From NCBI GenBank assembly GCA_900550705.1, contig URTG01000059.1:1-9657 (forward strand): a stretch of DNA of 9,657 nt, given 5' to 3'. The stretch is from an uncultured Eubacteriales bacterium. GTDB lineage: Bacteria; Bacillota; Clostridia; Oscillospirales; Oscillospiraceae. Below are positions 5,369 through 9,657 of the stretch, one piece after another. Position numbers and translations under genes: made by a program. The notes under the pieces were generated by a model. That model was not told the DNA's origin, did not search any database, and saw only the letters and a program-made list of their open reading frames with translations. Within the stretch, counting starts at the first letter, position 1. Each line of letters opens with the position of its first letter.

Positions 5369-6522
5369 AGTCTCGTCTCCAGGGGAATTCCCACCGAAAA
5401 GTGTTTATGTTCCAGCTGCCGCAGCAGCACGGGCAGGACCCGGGCGGTGTCCGCCCCGCCGGGCAGGGTCAGATAGGTGCTCCGGGTGCGCCCCGCCAGG
5501 CGGCGGGTGGTCCGGGCGGCGAAGGTGCTTGCGCCCACCCCCGCCGGGTCCAGGGACAGGGTCTCCCGCCAGCACACCCAGCCCGCGGCCTCCAGCGTCC
5601 CCCGCTGATTTTCGGGCACACAGGCCACGGTGGTCCGGGTCAGCGTCTCCCGCTCCAGGGTGCGCTGCCCCGCGCTGAGCAGGCGGCGGGTCTCCCGCAC
5701 GTCGTCCCCCTGGGCCAGGATGCCCACGGTGTGCCCCTGCCCCACCAGCTGGCGCAGCAGGTCCCCCTGCCCCTCCATGTCCTCCGGGGAGAACAGAAAC
5801 AGGCCGTAGTGCCCCGTGCTGGTCAGCACGGTGAGCAGGGCGGTGAGGTCGTCCCCCGCCTGACAGCGGAAGGCCAGATAGGTCTGCACCTCGGCGCTGC
5901 CGTCCTCGCTCTCATCGCTCTGGGTGGGCTTGCTATTGGCTCCGGTGCCGTCTCCGCCGGAGGGGGTCTGGCTCTGGTTGTAGTCCCGGAGACGGCGGTT
6001 GATGAGATCCCCCGCCGCGTCGATGAACTTGGCGTCGGACAGGACCACGGCGTCGCTCTTGATGCGGACCAGGTAGGCCTGGTCCATATCGGTGAGCTGG
6101 TTATAGGTATAGCTCAGCCCGAAAAAGTCGCACACCTTGCCCAGGGAGACGTAGGGCCGGCCGTTCCGCAGAATGGCCCGGGCGGAGTAGGCCTCGCCGG
6201 TGATGTCGTTCCGGCAGGTGCCCTCGTTTAAGTCAAACAGCAGCACCTGGCGCATCCGGTAAAAGCTCAGCGTCCCCCCGCTGCGGGAGTAGCTGCACTC
6301 AACGTCCAGGTCCACCCCGGTGGTCCCGCTGTCGAACACCGAGTAGGGCACATAGAGCACCCCGCCGGACCACAGAGGCATGGTGTCCCGGGTCAGGGGG
6401 AGCACCGTGTCGTTGACGGACGTAAAACACAGATTGGCCGCCGAGGCCGGCAGGGGCAGCAGCACCCCCAGCAGCAGCGTCACCGTCAGCAGCCAGCTGA
6501 GCCACGATTTTCTTGTCTTCAC
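5365..6522 (-). CDS. Secreted protein: copper-amine-oxidase-like domain plus degenerate NodB-like deacetylase fold
   Basis: 385 residues. A signal peptide spans 1 to about 28 (K2, R4, K5; hydrophobic 8-24; cleavage near PASA-AN). Residues about 45-165 resemble the copper-amine-oxidase N-terminal-like domain of clostridial wall proteins (VLYVPYSVF at 55-63; GRPYVSLGKVCDFFGLSYTYN at 121-141, where YVSL and the final strand are typical). A Ser/Gly/Asp-rich linker covers 183-212. Residues 213-385 follow the order of a NodB polysaccharide deacetylase (YLAFRC, 215-220; GLFLFSPEDM, 240-249; LVGQGHTVGI, 259-268), but the metal-binding Asp and the two His of active enzymes are replaced, so catalysis is unlikely; it may bind glycan or act as a scaffold. 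The start is GTG 6522 with AAGGAGG (6534-6540) upstream. The stop overlaps the next gene's ATG. No promoter is visible between it and the csoR terminators. Confidence 0.8.
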   Translation of the reverse strand: MKTRKSWLSWLLTVTLLLGVLLPLPASAANLCFTSVNDTVLPLTRDTMPLWSGGVLYVPYSVFDSGTTGVDLDVECSYSRSGGTLSFYRMRQVLLFDLNEGTCRNDITGEAYSARAILRNGRPYVSLGKVCDFFGLSYTYNQLTDMDQAYLVRIKSDAVVLSDAKFIDAAGDLINRRLRDYNQSQTPSGGDGTGANSKPTQSDESEDGSAEVQTYLAFRCQAGDDLTALLTVLTSTGHYGLFLFSPEDMEGQGDLLRQLVGQGHTVGILAQGDDVRETRRLLSAGQRTLERETLTRTTVACVPENQRGTLEAAGWVCWRETLSLDPAGVGASTFAARTTRRLAGRTRSTYLTLPGGADTARVLPVLLRQLEHKHFSVGIPLETRL

Positions 6523-6560
6523 GGGGTGCGTCCCCTCCTTCGCTGGATTTGCAGCTTATC

Positions 6561-6585
6561 AAAAAAGTGGCTTCGCCGCTTTTTT
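6561..6585 (-). terminator. Second stem-loop after csoR
   Basis: The arms 6561-6571 and 6575-6585 pair as A6-GTGGC with GCCGC-T6 around a 3-base loop. A run of six T on either strand makes it a bidirectional candidate; on the minus strand one C-A mismatch interrupts the stem. It stands behind the stronger hairpin at 6595-6637. Confidence 0.6.
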
Positions 6586-6594
6586 GACAGTCTG

Positions 6595-6637
6595 AAACGC
6601 ACCTCCAGAGACCTTTTTCGTCTCCGGAGGTGCGTTT
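6595..6637 (-). terminator. First stem-loop after csoR (copper operon terminator)
   Basis: The arms 6595-6606 and 6626-6637 form a perfect 12-bp stem (AAACGCACCTCC with GGAGGTGCGTTT), continued inward by GAGAC with GTCTC around a 7-base loop. It begins a few bases after the csoR stop. The longer T-run is on the plus strand; the minus strand has only TTT, so termination of the copper operon probably depends on this hairpin together with the next. Confidence 0.75.
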
Positions 6638-6644
6638 TTTTCTC

Positions 6645-6908
6645 TCAATCCGCCAGCTTATCCAGCAGACTCGCCAGCTCGTCCAGCTTCTCGCCGGGGT
6701 CGCCGCTGTCCATGGCCTCCCGCACGCAGCAGTCCATGTGGGCGCGGAGCACCAGGCGGTTGGCCTTTTTCAGAATGGATTGGGTGGCCATCAGCTGGTT
6801 GGACACGTCCAGGCAGTAGCGGTCCTCCTCCACCATTTTCAGGATGCCGTCGATTTGGCCCCGGGCGGTTTTCAGCAGACGGGTTATCTGTGCGCGGTCG
6901 GCCTTCAC
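6645..6908 (-). CDS. csoR: Copper-sensing repressor CsoR
   Basis: 87 residues, the usual length for the all-helical CsoR/RcnR family. The Cu(I) ligand set of CsoR is present: Cys32 (DRYCLDVSNQL), His57 and Cys61 (AHMDCC), spaced as in the family, with the conserved RGQIDGILKMVEED segment at 16-29. Without copper a CsoR tetramer binds its operator; Cu(I) releases it and turns on efflux. The GTG start at 6908 overlaps the copA TGA (GTGA at 6905-6908), with GAGGTG about 11 bases upstream, so it is translated in a coupled way from the copA message and controls its own operon, probably through the repeat at 9552-9573. Two stem-loops follow its stop. The additional Cys60 next to Cys61 is not a canonical ligand. 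Confidence 0.93.
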   Translation of the reverse strand: MKADRAQITRLLKTARGQIDGILKMVEEDRYCLDVSNQLMATQSILKKANRLVLRAHMDCCVREAMDSGDPGEKLDELASLLDKLAD

Positions 6909-7114
6909 TGCACGGACACCACCTCATAGCCCGCCTGGGTGACGGCATCGGTCAGCGCCTGGTCGCTCACGGCGGCGGACAGAGTGACCACCGCCCGCTT
7001 GTGCTCCAGGTCGGCCTTGGCGGCGGTGACGCCCTCCACGGCGGACAGGGCCTTCTCCACATGGGCCACACAGTGGGCGCACATCATACCCTCGATGTTC
7101 AGCGTCTTTTCCAT
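6905..7114 (-). other. copZ: Internal in-frame start giving a putative free CopZ copper chaperone
   Basis: Inside copA, in the same frame, ATG 7112-7114 is preceded by AAGGAGG (7125-7131) with a 10-base spacer, a better ribosome binding site than the one before copA itself. Starting there gives 69 residues, the size of a stand-alone CopZ: an HMA domain with GMMCAHCVAHVEKAL (Cys12 and Cys15 of the short form) and the usual beta-alpha-beta pattern. CopZ carries Cu(I) to CopA in the cytosol. The arrangement suggests that a separate copZ lost the stop codon between it and copA but kept its start signal. Expression from this start is inference. Confidence 0.55.
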
Positions 7115-9520
7115 GGTATTGGTTCCTCCTTGTTGTGCGTTGTCGATTTCGCTTTCTTCCAAAGCCGTCGGGGCGGAGGCCGTCTCCGGTCCCGCTCCGG
7201 CGGAAGCACCGGCGGTATCGCCGGGAACTTCTTTTGTGGCAAACCTGCTCCTGAAATACCGCAGCCGCAGGGCGTTGGTCACCACGCATACCGAGCTCAG
7301 GCTCATGGCCGCCGAGGCGAACATGGGGTTGAGCATATAGTGGGTGAGCCCCAGGGCGTAGAACACCCCGGCCGCCAGGGGAATCCCCAGGCTGTTGTAG
7401 AAAAAGGCCCAGAACAGATTCTGCTTGATGTTCCGGATGGTGGCCCGGGACAGCTCCACCGCCGCCGCCGCGTCCAGCAGGTCGGACTTCATCAGCACGA
7501 TGTCCGCCGACTCGATGGCCACGTCGGTGCCCGCGCCGATGGCCAGCCCCACATCCGCCCGGGCCAGGGCCGGGGCATCGTTGATGCCGTCGCCCACCAT
7601 AGCCACCCGTTTGCCCTGGCTCTGGAGCTCGGCCACCTTCCGCTCCTTGTCCTGGGGCAGCACCTCGGCCATCACCTGGGTCACCCCCAGGGCCTTGCCG
7701 ATGGCATCCGCCGTGCGGCGGTTGTCGCCGGTGAGCATAATAACGTCAATGCCCAGACTGCGGAAGGCGGACACCGCCGCCCCGCTGGTGGGCTTGGGGG
7801 TGTCGGCCACGGCCACCAGACCCAGGACCTCCTTCCCGTCGGCGAAGTACAGGGGTGTTTTCCCCTCCTCCGCCAGCCGGTCCGCCCGGGCGGGGAAGTC
7901 CCCCAGGTCCGCGCCGGCCTCCTCCATCATGGCCCGGCTGCCGCCCAAAAAGCGCACACCGCCCACCCGGGCGGTGACGCCCCGGCCGTGGACCGCCTGG
8001 AACTCCGTCACCGCGGCGGTCTCCAGCCCCCGGGTCCTGGCCTCCTCCGCGATGGCCGCAGCCAGGGGGTGCTCCGAGGGACGCTCCAGGCAGGCCGCCA
8101 GGGTCAGCAGCCCGTTTTCATCCATCTTCTCGCCGGGGATTACGTCGGTGACCACCGGCTTGCCCCGGGTCAGGGTGCCCGTCTTGTCCAGCACCACCGT
8201 GTCGATGGTGTGCAGGGTCTCCAGCGCCTGGGCGGACTTGATGAGGATTCCGTTCTCCGCGCCCTTTCCGGTGCCCACCATGATGGCCACCGGCGTGGCC
8301 AGACCCAGGGCGCAGGGGCAGGAGATCACCAGCACCGCCACCCCCGCCGTCAGCGCCTGGGTGACACTGTGGCCGGTGACGAGCCACGCGGCGGCGGACA
8401 GGGCGGCGATGACCATGACCACCGGCACGAACACCCCCGCCACCCGGTCGGCCAGCTTGGCGATGGGGGCCTTGGAGGCGGAGGCCTCCTCCACCAGCCG
8501 GATCATCTGGGCCAGGGTGGTGTCCTCCCCCACCCGGCTGGCCTCAAAGACGAAGGAGCCGGAGCGGTTGATGGACGCGGCGGCCACCTTGTCCCCCACG
8601 GACTTGTCCACCGGCAGGGACTCGCCGGTGAGGGCGGACTCGTCCACGGCGGACTGCCCCTCGACAATGACGCCGTCCACCGGGATGGCCTGGCCGGGCC
8701 GGACCACCACCCTGTCGCCCACCCGGACGTCCTCCACGGGGATCTCTGCCTCGGCCCCGTCCCGCAGCACATGGGCGGTCTTGGGGGCCAGGTCCATCAG
8801 CCGGGTAATGGCCTGGGAGGTCTTGCCCCGGGACCGGGTCTCCAGATACTTGCCCAGGGTGATGAGGGTCAGAATCATACCGGCGGACTCGAAATACAGG
8901 TCCATGTGGTACTTCTCCACCAGGTCCAGGTCGCCCCGGCCCAGGCCGTAGCCCATCTGGTAGATGGCGAAAATGCCGTAGACCACTGCGGCGGAGGAGC
9001 CCACGGCAATGAGCGCGTCCATATTGGGCGCCCGGTGCCACAGGGTCTGAAAGCCCACCCGGTAATATTTGTCGTTGAGATACATAATGGCCAGGGTCAG
9101 CAGCAGCTGGGTCATGCCGTAGGCCACGGCGTTGGGCAGCCCGGACAGGAAGCCGGGCAGGGGCAGACCCATCATGTGCCCCATGGAGAGATAGAACAGG
9201 GGCAGCAGGAACACCAGCGACCAGAGGAACCGCCGCCGCATAGACACCAGCTCCCGGTCCATGCTCTCCTGGGCCGCGCCGCGCTCTGCCCGGGCGCTGT
9301 GCGTCTCACCGGGGAGCGCGGCCCCGTAGCCCGCCGCCTCCACCGCCTGGATCACGGCCTGGGGCGTGGTCTGCGCCGGGTCGTAGTCCACCAGCATACT
9401 GTTGGTCATTAGGCTGACGTCCGCCTGCTGAACGCCCGCCACCTTCCGCACCGCCTTCTCCACATGGGAGGAGCAGGCCGTGCAGGTCATCCCTGTCACT
9501 TGGAACTTCTGTTTTGCCAT
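6905..9520 (-). CDS. copA: Copper-exporting P1B-type ATPase CopA with a C-terminal CopZ-like HMA domain
   Basis: 871 residues, somewhat longer than usual because of an added C-terminal domain. In order: an N-terminal HMA domain with GMTCTAC (Cys13, Cys16); membrane helices from about residue 97; the actuator TGES (298-301); the Cu(I) motif CPC (401-403) in SCPCALGLATP; phosphorylation site DKTGT with Asp445; the P1B SEHP motif (His494); TGDN (597-600); GDGINDAP (643-650); and YN (708-709) and MSLSS (739-743) in the last helices, which mark Cu(I) specificity. After an Ala/Gly/Glu-rich linker (about 762-800) comes a second HMA domain with Cys814 and Cys817. It pumps Cu(I) out of the cytoplasm at the cost of ATP. 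The ATG at 9520 has a partial site AAGAAGG (9531-9537). Its stop overlaps the csoR start. Expression should be induced by copper through CsoR. Confidence 0.95.
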   Translation of the reverse strand: MAKQKFQVTGMTCTACSSHVEKAVRKVAGVQQADVSLMTNSMLVDYDPAQTTPQAVIQAVEAAGYGAALPGETHSARAERGAAQESMDRELVSMRRRFLWSLVFLLPLFYLSMGHMMGLPLPGFLSGLPNAVAYGMTQLLLTLAIMYLNDKYYRVGFQTLWHRAPNMDALIAVGSSAAVVYGIFAIYQMGYGLGRGDLDLVEKYHMDLYFESAGMILTLITLGKYLETRSRGKTSQAITRLMDLAPKTAHVLRDGAEAEIPVEDVRVGDRVVVRPGQAIPVDGVIVEGQSAVDESALTGESLPVDKSVGDKVAAASINRSGSFVFEASRVGEDTTLAQMIRLVEEASASKAPIAKLADRVAGVFVPVVMVIAALSAAAWLVTGHSVTQALTAGVAVLVISCPCALGLATPVAIMVGTGKGAENGILIKSAQALETLHTIDTVVLDKTGTLTRGKPVVTDVIPGEKMDENGLLTLAACLERPSEHPLAAAIAEEARTRGLETAAVTEFQAVHGRGVTARVGGVRFLGGSRAMMEEAGADLGDFPARADRLAEEGKTPLYFADGKEVLGLVAVADTPKPTSGAAVSAFRSLGIDVIMLTGDNRRTADAIGKALGVTQVMAEVLPQDKERKVAELQSQGKRVAMVGDGINDAPALARADVGLAIGAGTDVAIESADIVLMKSDLLDAAAAVELSRATIRNIKQNLFWAFFYNSLGIPLAAGVFYALGLTHYMLNPMFASAAMSLSSVCVVTNALRLRYFRSRFATKEVPGDTAGASAGAGPETASAPTALEESEIDNAQQGGTNTMEKTLNIEGMMCAHCVAHVEKALSAVEGVTAAKADLEHKRAVVTLSAAVSDQALTDAVTQAGYEVVSVQ

Positions 9521-9551
9521 CCTGTGCCAACCTTCTTTTTTGCAGCTTCAT

Positions 9552-9573
9552 ACACCCCAGGGGGGTGGGGTGT
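9552..9573. promoter_or_regulatory. Candidate CsoR operator
   Basis: ACACCCCA (9552-9559) and TGGGGTGT (9566-9573) form a perfect 8-bp inverted repeat around a G6 centre. A GC-rich C-run/G-run repeat of this kind with A/T-flanked ends matches the general look of CsoR boxes. It starts 4 bases downstream of the -10 box and covers the predicted transcription start, where a bound repressor would block initiation. That CsoR binds here is inferred from family knowledge and from csoR being in the same operon. Confidence 0.6.
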
Positions 9574-9577
9574 CTAT

Positions 9578-9606
9578 ACCATAGCACGGGAGTAGGTTTT
9601 TGTCAA
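9578..9606 (-). promoter_or_regulatory. Promoter of the copper operon
   Basis: On the minus strand there is a -35 TTGACA (9601-9606, consensus), a 17-base spacer and a -10 TATGGT (9578-9583) with TG one base upstream (extended -10). It gives a leader of about 50 bases before copA. The remaining bases to 9657 show no gene or clear element. Confidence 0.75.
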
Positions 9607-9657
9607 CCCCCCCGCCCATTCAGCGTACCCATTTTTCTTCTTCCGGATTCCGAGATC

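Noticed and set aside
6890..9412. Plus-strand open frame of 840 codons
   Set aside because: It is antisense to copA. The protein is a Gly/His/Gln-rich string with no domain; it reflects absence of stops opposite G/C-ending codons.
1..9657. CRISPR array, tRNA or rRNA, insertion sequence, riboswitch
   Set aside because: I found no regularly spaced repeats, cloverleaf, transposase or known riboswitch pattern on either strand. Reading by eye can miss degenerate cases.

Overview
The window looks like a GC-rich, anaerobic, Gram-positive member of the Clostridia, most like the Oscillospiraceae (Flavonifractor/Lawsonibacter-type genomes). The grounds are strong AAGGAGG-type ribosome binding sites, an SLH-domain envelope protein, a flavin reductase-rubredoxin fusion typical of anaerobes, a CsoR/CopA copper operon and heavy G/C third positions. 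The genus is an inference. Every gene I can support is on the minus strand, so transcription runs from right to left; the long plus-strand reading frames are antisense shadows of GC-rich coding.

From right to left: (1) 9606-6645 is a copper-efflux operon. It has a TTGACA/TATGGT promoter, a CsoR-box-like inverted repeat at the predicted transcription start, copA fused at its C-terminus to a CopZ-like domain, and csoR overlapping copA by 4 bp. Two stem-loops follow. The CopZ domain carries its own Shine-Dalgarno and ATG inside copA, so a free chaperone may also be made. (2) 6522-4827 is a tightly coupled three-gene cassette: a secreted protein with a copper-amine-oxidase-like domain and a NodB-like fold that has lost its catalytic residues, an unrecognised 105-residue protein, and a 69-residue protein that reads like a class I methyltransferase with its SAM-binding core deleted. 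(3) 4826-4132 is an AT-richer HigBA-type toxin-antitoxin module with a fully consensus promoter and a palindrome in its spacer, probably horizontally acquired. (4) 4005-2717 is an SLH-domain exported protein with its own promoter and a leader made of two hairpins. (5) 2631-1474 is a histidine phosphatase-GNAT acetyltransferase fusion ending in a strong terminator. (6) 1361-621 is a high-molecular-weight-rubredoxin-type flavoprotein with its own promoter and terminator.

Left of about 625 the sequence changes character. The C-terminal zinc ribbons of an SPFH/virion-core-like protein appear without the rest of the gene, directly behind the flavoprotein terminator, followed by a lipoprotein gene that runs off the left edge. 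The join lies in a short AAATTTT-type stretch shared by the terminator and the zinc-ribbon codons. This is either a real deletion or insertion breakpoint or an assembly chimera.

The most interesting points are the CopA-CopZ fusion with its internal start, the cassette of apparently decayed enzymes with 4-bp overlaps, and the breakpoint at about 625. I see no clear sign of a wholly new multi-gene system, no CRISPR array, no tRNA or rRNA and no insertion sequence. The largest non-coding gap is about 220 bp.
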